This document shows, piece after piece, positions 22,035 through 28,626 of a DNA stretch of 64,000 nt. Every line of letters starts with the position of its first letter. The stretch's first letter is position 1. Position numbers and translations under genes: made by a program. Origin of the DNA: Idiomarina ramblicola. GTDB taxonomy: Bacteria; Pseudomonadota; Gammaproteobacteria; Enterobacterales; Alteromonadaceae. The stretch lies in contig NZ_PIQC01000001.1 of NCBI RefSeq assembly GCF_003987255.1, forward strand, positions 62,001 to 126,000, written 5' to 3'. Under the pieces are notes generated by a model. That model was not told where the DNA came from. It searched no databases and saw only the letters and a list, made by a program, of their open reading frames with translations.

Positions 22035-22925
22035 ATGGAATTTGCCATGGAAACCACACTCAACCATTGTAAGAACTGTAATACACCACTGACCGGTGAA
22101 TACTGCCATCAATGCGGCCAGCAAGATAAACAAAGCGTCCGCAGCGTTTTTGCGGTTGTAGGTGATCTCTTTGGCGAGTTAGGGCATTGGGATTCGCGCT
22201 TTTACCGTACGCTCAGCGGGTTGTTTCTAAAGCCCGGCTTTCTTTCTTCGGAATTTGTTATGGGTCGCCACGCCTCGTACGTTCCTCCGCTCAGACTGTA
22301 CTTTTTTATCTCCCTGATATCTTTTATGGTGCTGACCTCGTTGATTCGTATTGATTTTGAACAAACCGCAGAGAACCGTGCGCAAGGTAATAGTCAAATA
22401 AATTCTTCGTTTGAGTTTCAAGATACTGATCTTACCTGGCTGGATGAAGAGCAAAAAACAGAACTAGAAGTAAAACTTCATCATTTGCAGAAAAATCCCG
22501 ATCAGTTTGTACAAAAGCTGATCTCAATGACGCCACAGATGATGCTGTTAATGTTGCCTTTTTGGGCATTGTATTTAAAAGCTTTGTATTTATTCACGCA
22601 CCGTTACTATTTAGAACACCTCACAGTAGCGCTTCATACTCATGCCTTTATATTACTCTCTCTCATGCTACTCACCTTACTGGAGAGTACACTCGATAAG
22701 GTCTCTCAAAGCCTGGAGTGGCAATGGTTAACCTCATTTGGTGATCTGCTGGAATACATGCTTTTTGGCTGGGGCATTATTTATCTAATACTCACGCAAA
22801 AACGTTTTTATCAACAAAGCTGGCCAATGACTTTGTTCAAGTTTTGCTGGTGTTTTTTAGGGTATCTATTTTTATTACTGGGTTCTTTTGTATTGATGGT
22901 AATAATTGGTATTCTTAACGCTTAA
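22035..22925 (+). CDS. DUF3667-like zinc-ribbon membrane protein
   Basis: A 296-residue protein of unknown function. The N-terminus holds a zinc ribbon: C-x-x-C at residues 14-17, then YCHQCG. This is followed by the family-like GDLFGELGHWDSRFYRTL and GLFLKPG stretches, and about five TM segments (one near residues 90-105, the rest from about 175). An internal soluble stretch (about 110-165) is acidic. The pattern matches the DUF3667 family. No functional partner is evident; the thioesterase gene follows after 28 bases. An in-frame ATG at 22047 is an alternative start. Confidence 0.75.
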   Translation: MEFAMETTLNHCKNCNTPLTGEYCHQCGQQDKQSVRSVFAVVGDLFGELGHWDSRFYRTLSGLFLKPGFLSSEFVMGRHASYVPPLRLYFFISLISFMVLTSLIRIDFEQTAENRAQGNSQINSSFEFQDTDLTWLDEEQKTELEVKLHHLQKNPDQFVQKLISMTPQMMLLMLPFWALYLKALYLFTHRYYLEHLTVALHTHAFILLSLMLLTLLESTLDKVSQSLEWQWLTSFGDLLEYMLFGWGIIYLILTQKRFYQQSWPMTLFKFCWCFLGYLFLLLGSFVLMVIIGILNA

Positions 22926-22953
22926 ATTAAACAGCCGTTTGAATAGGAAATGT

Positions 22954-23748
22954 ATGAGCTTCCACAACACAATAGAACAGATTACCAGCGAGAAGAATAA
23001 TCAAGTCATTGAATTGCCTTCAGGCTGGGCTCAGGGCCGCGCTTTTTTCGGTGGTTTCAGTGCCGCGTTAGCTGCTCAGTTCTTACTAAAGCAATTTCCG
23101 GTTGAATACCATCTTCGTTCCATGAGTATTTCCTTTGTTGCGCCGGCAGAACCCGGTGAAGCTCAGTTGAATTATCGCGTTTTGCGAGAGGGCAAATCGG
23201 TTATTCAGGTGGCTGTGGAGTTATTACAGCAGGGGAACGTGATGTTGTCATGTCTTGCAAGCCTGGGCAAAGCTCGAGACTCTAAGGTGAAGGTTGAAGG
23301 TGAAACACCACCGGATCTAAAAACCATTAATGATGGGCCGGGCTTACCGGAAGCGGATATTGTTCCGGAGTTTGCTAAAAATTTCGATTATCGTATTACG
23401 TCGGGAGGCATGCCATTTAGTGGCCAACCGGGACGTACCTTTGGTGGCTGGATTCGTTTTCGTAAAGAGCAACAACCGCTCACAACAGCTGCTATTTTGG
23501 CGTTGGTGGATGCCTGGCCCCCTGCGGTACTGCCTCACCTGGACAGTCCAGCACCTGCGTCGTCATTAACCTGGACGATTGAGTTTCCGGACATTACGTT
23601 AGGGAACATTAATAGTCATGACTGGTTCCAGTACGAAGCCTTTATTGAACAGGCTGAGCATGGCTATGGTCATAGTAGAGCAGGATTGTGGACTGAACAG
23701 GGAGAGTTATTAGCAATCAGTCGACAGACCTTTACGGTATTTGCATAA
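22954..23748 (+). CDS. TesB-like acyl-CoA thioesterase (double hotdog)
   Basis: A 264-residue protein of the acyl-CoA thioesterase II type. The N-terminal hotdog half has GRAFFGGFSAALA. The C-terminal half has the expected catalytic set: Asp186 in ALVDAWPP, Thr in LTWTIEF (about 206-208), and Gln in ISRQTF near residue 258. These match the TesB Asp-Thr-Gln site. The start at 22954 has AGGA five to nine bases upstream; a longer frame from 22906 overlaps the previous gene and lacks support. The physiological substrate is unknown. Confidence 0.82.
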   Translation: MSFHNTIEQITSEKNNQVIELPSGWAQGRAFFGGFSAALAAQFLLKQFPVEYHLRSMSISFVAPAEPGEAQLNYRVLREGKSVIQVAVELLQQGNVMLSCLASLGKARDSKVKVEGETPPDLKTINDGPGLPEADIVPEFAKNFDYRITSGGMPFSGQPGRTFGGWIRFRKEQQPLTTAAILALVDAWPPAVLPHLDSPAPASSLTWTIEFPDITLGNINSHDWFQYEAFIEQAEHGYGHSRAGLWTEQGELLAISRQTFTVFA

Positions 23749-23755
23749 TAGGAAC

Positions 23756-24349
23756 ATGAAAACAACGCCTGAAGTCGTCAGACAACATCTTATCGATACG
23801 CAACCTGGTATCGATTTGCTGTTGTTGCAGTTACCAAAAAGGGGACTATTAATCCCCTCAGAAACTCCAGTTATTGACGCATTACCACGAATCATTATTC
23901 GTCAAATGCTATCCTTAAAAGCTTCCGCCAAAATTATCGAAAGAGCGGAACAAAAAGCAAAAGCGTTGGAAGTTGGTTGTATTGCCTACCTCCCCGCAGA
24001 GGAGTTGCTGAGCTGCGGTGTGAGTCGTTCCAAGGCTGGGGCAATTCACAGCGTTGCGCAGTGTCATCGTATGCAGCCCGATAGAGTAGCAGCATGGTCG
24101 ACTATGTCCTCGACTGAACTTGTTAGAGATGTTACCCGTTTGAAAGGCATCGGTCCCTGGACTGCGTCGATTTTAGCGATGTTCCATTTTGCTCATGAGG
24201 ATCTCTTTCCTATTCAGGATAGTTCACTGCGTAAAGCAATAAGCCTGCTAAAAGATCAGGATATCCTTATTATTCCTGAAAGGGCTCAACCCTACCGAAG
24301 TTATCTGGCCTGCTATTTGTGGGATATGCTGGATCAAGCTCGGCTTTGA
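23756..24349 (+). CDS. AlkA-like DNA-3-methyladenine glycosylase (HhH-GPD)
   Basis: A 197-residue HhH-GPD protein, a short form lacking the AlkA N-terminal domain. The helix-hairpin-helix reads LKGIGPWTA (residues about 129-137) and the catalytic Asp is probably Asp155 in PIQDSS. No iron-sulfur cysteine cluster is seen, so it is closer to AlkA than to Nth or MutY. Predicted to excise alkylated purines. The chosen ATG has AGGA directly before it. With alkB at 32.7 kb the window carries two routes for alkylation repair. Confidence 0.75.
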   Translation: MKTTPEVVRQHLIDTQPGIDLLLLQLPKRGLLIPSETPVIDALPRIIIRQMLSLKASAKIIERAEQKAKALEVGCIAYLPAEELLSCGVSRSKAGAIHSVAQCHRMQPDRVAAWSTMSSTELVRDVTRLKGIGPWTASILAMFHFAHEDLFPIQDSSLRKAISLLKDQDILIIPERAQPYRSYLACYLWDMLDQARL

Positions 24350-24426
24350 ACGCACACCAAAAATCGTTGTAAAACCTTTGTTAGACGTCATTTTCACATC
24401 TTTTGCTTGGCTTTTTCAGAGTTTTT

Positions 24427-24441
24427 GTAAAGTTCTGTAAA
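24427..24441 (+). promoter_or_regulatory. Perfect CpxR-type box upstream of uvrY
   Basis: GTAAA-GTTCT-GTAAA exactly matches the published CpxR consensus GTAAA-N5-GTAAA. It ends six bases before the predicted -35, centred near -49, a usual position for an activator. Binding is inferred. Confidence 0.5.
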
Positions 24442-24447
24442 AGGCGC

Positions 24448-24476
24448 TTGTTATTGTCTTCAAAAGCTCAGAATAT
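24448..24476 (+). promoter_or_regulatory. Candidate uvrY promoter
   Basis: TTGTTA (24448-24453), 17-base spacer, GAATAT (24471-24476). It leaves a 5' leader of about 77 bases. Confidence 0.5.
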
Positions 24477-24559
24477 TCGCTTCGAATTCGGGCAAAGTGG
24501 TACGGATTTAACCTAATCAGGAAGACAAATAAGGTATAAAAAATAAGGAATGTGAACTC

Positions 24560-25210
24560 ATGAACCGTATTATCTTAGCTATCCCAAACCCCATAATTAG
24601 CGCCGGCATGGCGGCAGTTTTACAACAACGTTTTAGTGACGAAATACTCACTGTGACCGGTATTGCTGATTTACGACGTGCTTGCTATGAGTATGAAGAT
24701 GCTGTCGTTGTTCTATGTAGCCAGTTAGGCGGCGCAGCAACCGTAGAACACTGGCGTCGCTTAAAACGCCGGCATTGCGATTTAAAGCTCATTGTCTGGG
24801 GACGTAATCAACAGGATATTCTCGACTTTCAGTGTGGTATTAGTGTTGTGGACGGGTACTTACTGGATTCCTGTGATAGTGCAGATTTAGTGCAGGCTAT
24901 TCGTTCGTTAAAGCAGGGCAACGTTTATGTAGCCGCTCCAGTCGCCGCTTATCTGGCGCAAAACCCTCGTTCGCAGAAGCAGAAAACCATGGTTGATATG
25001 CTGAGCGAACGAGAACTGCAGGTTGCTCAGATGCTCAGCCGGGGGATTCGTGTAAGGGAAATTGCACGTCATTTATGTATCAGTAGTAAAACAATTAATA
25101 CCTTCCGTTATCGGATTTTCTCTAAACTCGGTATCGATGGTGATGTACAATTGTCTCATCTTGCAATTCAGTCAGGTCTTGTCGACTTAATTCAGTTTGA
25201 AGGTAGATGA
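24560..25210 (+). CDS. uvrY: UvrY/GacA-family LuxR regulator with non-phosphorylatable receiver
   Basis: A 216-residue orthologue of UvrY by position and by its C-terminal NarL/LuxR helix-turn-helix (LSERELQVAQML, then SSKTINTFRYRIFSKLGI, residues about 148-200). The receiver domain aligns without gaps to E. coli UvrY, yet every active residue is changed: Asp8-Asp9 to Ile-Pro, phosphoacceptor Asp54 to Ser, Thr81 to Gly, Lys103 to Asp. It therefore cannot be phosphorylated by BarA in the normal way. In E. coli UvrY drives csrB/csrC transcription; whether that holds here is unknown. The stop overlaps the uvrC start (ATGA). Confidence 0.88.
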   Translation: MNRIILAIPNPIISAGMAAVLQQRFSDEILTVTGIADLRRACYEYEDAVVVLCSQLGGAATVEHWRRLKRRHCDLKLIVWGRNQQDILDFQCGISVVDGYLLDSCDSADLVQAIRSLKQGNVYVAAPVAAYLAQNPRSQKQKTMVDMLSERELQVAQMLSRGIRVREIARHLCISSKTINTFRYRIFSKLGIDGDVQLSHLAIQSGLVDLIQFEGR

Positions 25211-27045
25211 CAGAAGGTAATCAACAAAAGCAGTTTGACAGCGACAGTTTTCTTCGTCACTTGACTCATCAGCCCGGCGTATACCGGATGTACGATGAGT
25301 CGGGTGATGTGATCTATGTCGGTAAAGCAAAAGACTTAAGGAAACGTGTGTCCAGTTACTTCCGCGATAAAGTAGACCGGATGAAGACGCAGGTGTTAGT
25401 TAAGCAAATTGCCTCAATGGATGTCACTGTCACTAATACAGAAGCGGAAGCCTTAATATTAGAAAACTCTTTTATTAAGAAGTACCGGCCACGTTATAAC
25501 GTACTGTTGCGTGATGATAAATCTTACCCGTATATTATTCTGACCGCGCATGAACATCCTCGACTGGGGTTTCATCGGGGCGCCCGGCGCACTAAAGGCG
25601 AATACTTCGGCCCATTTCCTAATGGCTCAGCCGTACGCGAAAGCTTAAACCTTTTACAGAAACTGTTTCCAATTCGTCAGTGCGATGACACTTATTACAG
25701 GGCACGAACCCGACCTTGCCTGCAGCATCAATTGAAACGCTGCCTTGCGCCTTGCGTTAATGTTTGCACTGATGAAGAGTACGGTGAACAAGTGGCCCTG
25801 GCGCGACAGTTCCTGCAAGGTAAGAACCAACAGGTTATTGATGAGTTGATGGCAAAAATGGAGCAGGCTAGTGAGAACCTTGACTTTGAAAGGGCGGCTA
25901 GATTTCGTGACCAGATTGCGGCGTTGAGAAAAACCCAGGAACGCAATTCGGTTACCGGGAGCCAACAAGAGTTAGATGTTATTGGTTTAGCCCGCGGCAA
26001 CGGCATGACCACAGTACAAATGCTATTTATCAGAGATAACCATTTGCAGGGAAGCCGTAGTTACTTTCCTAAGGTTCCAACGGATACTCCGGATGATGAA
26101 GTGCTCAGAGCTTTTTTGCTGCAGTTCTATTTGTCGGATACGACCGGGAGGAAAATTCCAAGAGAAGTCGTGCTTCCTGTCGATATAAAACCTGACAACG
26201 TTTTAGCGGAAGTAATGAGTGACGCTTTGTCACAGCCAGTCAAGTTGCAAAGCTCGGTGCGTGGAGATAAGCGTCAATATCAGTCACTTGCCCAAAAAAA
26301 TGCGGTTAATGCGTTAGAAAGTCGACTGAACCAACAAAGTACAATGAACCGCCGTACTCAGGCATTACAGCAGGTATTAGATTTTGGCGTGCCCATACAG
26401 CGCATGGAGTGCTTCGATATTAGCCACACCATGGGGCAGCAAACGGTGGCTTCTTGCGTTGTGTTCGATCAAAACGGCCCTAAAAAATCCGATTATCGAC
26501 GTTACAACATCACGGGTATTACACCGGGTGATGACTATGCCGCTATGTCAAAGGCGCTGGCTAAGCGTTATGATAATGCGAAGGAACAAGGCAACCTGCC
26601 GGATATTCTATTTATTGATGGCGGTAAAGGGCAACTGGCCCAGGCCGAGAATTATTTCAGTGACTGGGGTAAAGAAGCGCCTGTTTTAATTGGTGTGGCC
26701 AAGGGAGAGTCGCGGAAGCCCGGGCTGGAAACTTTGATAATGGCCGGGAGCCATGAAACCATTCCACTGAGTAAAGATGCGAGTGCGCTCCACTTAATTC
26801 AACATATACGAGATGAATCGCATCGTTTTGCCATAACCGGGCACCGACAGAAAAGAGCAAAAGTTAAAAAAACATCAACCTTAGAGCAGATTGAAGGGGT
26901 AGGTGCAAAGCGCAGACAGGCAATATTAAAAAATCTAGGTGGATTACAAGAGGTAAAAAACGCTAGTATTGAGAAGTTGGCCAGCGTACCGGGTATTAGC
27001 CAATCATTGGCAGAGAAAATCTATTACTCATTTCGTGATGAGTAA
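25207..27045 (+). CDS. uvrC: Excinuclease ABC subunit C
   Basis: A 612-residue UvrC making both incisions around UvrB-bound DNA damage. Order: N-terminal GIY-YIG nuclease (GVYRMYDESGDVIYVGKAK, residues about 19-37), a Cys-rich CLQHQLKRCLAPC segment, the UVR motif that contacts UvrB (about 205-240), the RNase-H-like 5' nuclease with FDISH and DILFIDGGKGQ, and tandem HhH motifs at the C-terminus (IEGVGAKRRQ, VPGISQSLAEKI). It overlaps uvrY by four bases and is 23 bases before pgsA. Confidence 0.97.
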   Translation: MTEGNQQKQFDSDSFLRHLTHQPGVYRMYDESGDVIYVGKAKDLRKRVSSYFRDKVDRMKTQVLVKQIASMDVTVTNTEAEALILENSFIKKYRPRYNVLLRDDKSYPYIILTAHEHPRLGFHRGARRTKGEYFGPFPNGSAVRESLNLLQKLFPIRQCDDTYYRARTRPCLQHQLKRCLAPCVNVCTDEEYGEQVALARQFLQGKNQQVIDELMAKMEQASENLDFERAARFRDQIAALRKTQERNSVTGSQQELDVIGLARGNGMTTVQMLFIRDNHLQGSRSYFPKVPTDTPDDEVLRAFLLQFYLSDTTGRKIPREVVLPVDIKPDNVLAEVMSDALSQPVKLQSSVRGDKRQYQSLAQKNAVNALESRLNQQSTMNRRTQALQQVLDFGVPIQRMECFDISHTMGQQTVASCVVFDQNGPKKSDYRRYNITGITPGDDYAAMSKALAKRYDNAKEQGNLPDILFIDGGKGQLAQAENYFSDWGKEAPVLIGVAKGESRKPGLETLIMAGSHETIPLSKDASALHLIQHIRDESHRFAITGHRQKRAKVKKTSTLEQIEGVGAKRRQAILKNLGGLQEVKNASIEKLASVPGISQSLAEKIYYSFRDE

Positions 27046-27068
27046 AAACAATAAGGAATCAGCGGATA

Positions 27069-27617
27069 ATGAAGTGGAATATCCCTAATATTTTGACCAG
27101 CTTCCGGATAGCACTTATTCCGGTATTTCTGGTGATTTTCTATTTACCAATGGAAGACGCGCGCTTCTGGGCGGCTTTTATCTTTTGGCTGGCAGCGATA
27201 ACTGATGCTCTGGATGGTTATATTGCACGTCGATTTAACCAATTTACTAAGTTTGGTGAGTTTCTCGATCCGGTAGCAGATAAAGCGATGGTTGTAGCCG
27301 CTTTAGTGGTTATTGTGGAAGATTATAATTCGGCATTCATTACAATTCCTGCACTGACAATGATTTGTCGTGAGCTTATTGTGAGCGCATTGCGTGAATG
27401 GATGGCACAAAGCGGTAACAGAGCAAAGGTCGCCGTTTCCAGTTTAGGTAAATGGAAAACTGTGGCACAAATGATTGCTTTGATTGGACTGCTTTGGAAC
27501 GCGAACATCTATATTTACTGGTTATCTATGTTTTTATTCTACGCAGCCTTTGTATTAACGCTTTGGTCAATGTGGGAATATTTGCGCGGCGCCAGCAAGG
27601 AATTGACCAGAAAGTAA
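27069..27617 (+). CDS. pgsA: CDP-diacylglycerol-glycerol-3-phosphate 3-phosphatidyltransferase
   Basis: A 182-residue inner-membrane enzyme making phosphatidylglycerol phosphate, the committed step to PG and cardiolipin. It has the CDP-alcohol phosphotransferase motif D-x2-DG-x2-AR-x8-G-x3-D-x3-D, read here as TDALDGYIARR followed by GEFLDPVADK. Four to five TM segments flank it. It ends the uvrY-uvrC-pgsA run and precedes the Gly-Cys-Leu tRNA genes, as in E. coli. Confidence 0.96.
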   Translation: MKWNIPNILTSFRIALIPVFLVIFYLPMEDARFWAAFIFWLAAITDALDGYIARRFNQFTKFGEFLDPVADKAMVVAALVVIVEDYNSAFITIPALTMICRELIVSALREWMAQSGNRAKVAVSSLGKWKTVAQMIALIGLLWNANIYIYWLSMFLFYAAFVLTLWSMWEYLRGASKELTRK

Positions 27618-27667
27618 CAGCTTTGCCGTAAATTTGTGCAAACAGTCATAAAATTGATAAAAAGTCA

Positions 27668-27695
27668 TTGACTGAAAACGATTAGACAGTAGAAT
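27668..27695 (+). promoter_or_regulatory. Sigma-70 promoter of the Gly-Cys-Leu tRNA operon
   Basis: TTGACT (27668-27673), 16-base spacer, TAGAAT (27690-27695), then a G+C-rich discriminator (GCCACGGC). Such discriminators are typical of stable-RNA promoters under stringent control. Confidence 0.65.
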
Positions 27696-27713
27696 GCCAC
27701 GGCAGATGACGGT

Positions 27714-27789
27714 GCGGGAATAGCTCAGCTGGTAGAGCACAACCTTGCCAAGGTTGGGGTCGCGAGTTCGAATCTCGTTTCCCGCTCCA
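27714..27789 (+). tRNA. tRNA-Gly (anticodon GCC)
   Basis: A 76-nt cloverleaf with acceptor GCGGGAA/TTCCCGC, anticodon loop TTGCCAA and encoded CCA. First of three tRNAs behind one promoter. Confidence 0.97.
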
Positions 27790-27795
27790 AATTCT

Positions 27796-27869
27796 GGCGG
27801 GTTGGCAGAATGGCTATGCAGCGGATTGCAAATCCGTGGATCTCGGTTCGACTCCGGGACCCGCCTCCA
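27796..27869 (+). tRNA. tRNA-Cys (anticodon GCA)
   Basis: A 74-nt cloverleaf with acceptor GGCGGGT/ACCCGCC, anticodon loop TTGCAAA and encoded CCA. It is six bases after tRNA-Gly. Confidence 0.97.
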
Positions 27870-27894
27870 TTATTCGAGAACACTTCAATACAGT

Positions 27895-27981
27895 GCCCGG
27901 GTGGTGGAATTGGTAGACACAAGGGATTTAAAATCCCTCGAAGGTAACTTCGTGCCGGTTCAAGTCCGGCCCCGGGCACCA
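27895..27981 (+). tRNA. tRNA-Leu (anticodon TAA)
   Basis: An 87-nt class II tRNA with acceptor GCCCGGG/CCCGGGC, a variable arm with a GAAGGTAACTTC stem-loop, anticodon loop TTTAAAA and encoded CCA. Last of the set, in the same order as E. coli glyW-cysT-leuZ. Confidence 0.97.
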
Positions 27982-28033
27982 ATTCCGAATTTACAGCAGT
28001 ACTTCAAAGTCTCTATATACTTTCAAATAAACC

Positions 28034-28050
28034 TCTTCGGTCAACGAAGA
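28034..28050. terminator. Weak hairpin between tRNA-Leu and ydbL
   Basis: TCTTCG/CGAAGA, a 6-bp stem with loop GTCAA. On the minus strand it is followed by GG then TTTATTTG, on the plus strand by AACCGTTT. A plausible but weak shared terminator that could serve both convergent units. Confidence 0.35.
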
Positions 28051-28056
28051 AACCGT

Positions 28057-28410
28057 TTAAGGCTTCTTCTGCCATTGTCCGTCGACATTGATATAGAGCC
28101 CTGACTTCGTCATTTCAATAGCGCGTTTTCCGGCTACTAACTCCACATCGGCTACGGCAATGTCATTTTCGTCAGCAATTCGCGTGTACTCTGTACGGCG
28201 GGCCTCGTTAATTTTTTTGACAATTTGTTCGGCAACTTCTGTCGATTCTACGACTCCCAGGTAGCCGTCGGTTTTCTCGCCCACCAGGCCTTTTTCTTTA
28301 GCTTCACTTAATTGTGCCTTTGCTTGCTGCAAATCTAACTGTTGTGCTTGCGCCAGCGGGCTTGATAAGCCAATAAATGTAATTAAAAGTAGTGTCAGTA
28401 TATATTTCAT
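28057..28410 (-). CDS. ydbL: YdbL-family periplasmic protein (DUF1318)
   Basis: A 117-residue secreted protein with a signal peptide ending at about residue 22 (PLAQAQ). The DUF1318 core includes EKTDGYLG followed by VEEAEQIVKKINEARRTEY-like text, read here as VAEQIVKKINEARR. It is the last gene of ydbH-ynbE-ydbL. Work on E. coli places YdbL as a chaperone-like partner of the YdbH-YnbE bridge that moves phospholipid to the outer membrane. Confidence 0.9.
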   Translation of the reverse strand: MKYILTLLLITFIGLSSPLAQAQQLDLQQAKAQLSEAKEKGLVGEKTDGYLGVVESTEVAEQIVKKINEARRTEYTRIADENDIAVADVELVAGKRAIEMTKSGLYINVDGQWQKKP

Positions 28411-28428
28411 GATTGCAGTCCTTTGTCG

Positions 28429-28614
28429 TTAAAATAAGCCACTGGATTCAGAAATGACATCGTCGAGCGCTTTATCAACTTTGACATAAATTTGGTGTTC
28501 AATTTTGACGTTCAGGTTGATGGTAATAGGCTCTTTAGGCGCCGCTACCTGAACCGTCGGCGTGCACCCTAAAATAGCTAAGGGTATGCTTAGTAATAGA
28601 ATAAGTCGCTTCAT
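28429..28614 (-). CDS. ynbE: YnbE-family outer-membrane lipoprotein
   Basis: A 61-residue lipoprotein. The lipobox AILGC places the lipidated Cys at residue 17. The short mature part TPTVQVAAPKEPITINLNVKIEHQI contains the beta strand by which YnbE is thought to extend YdbH. It is 12 bases after ydbH and 18 before ydbL. Confidence 0.92.
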   Translation of the reverse strand: MKRLILLLSIPLAILGCTPTVQVAAPKEPITINLNVKIEHQIYVKVDKALDDVISESSGLF

Positions 28615-28626
28615 ATCATCCCCTGA

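Noticed and set aside
27745-28104. Open frames across the Gly-Cys-Leu tRNA genes
   Set aside because: Both strands have frames here, but the DNA is plainly tRNA.
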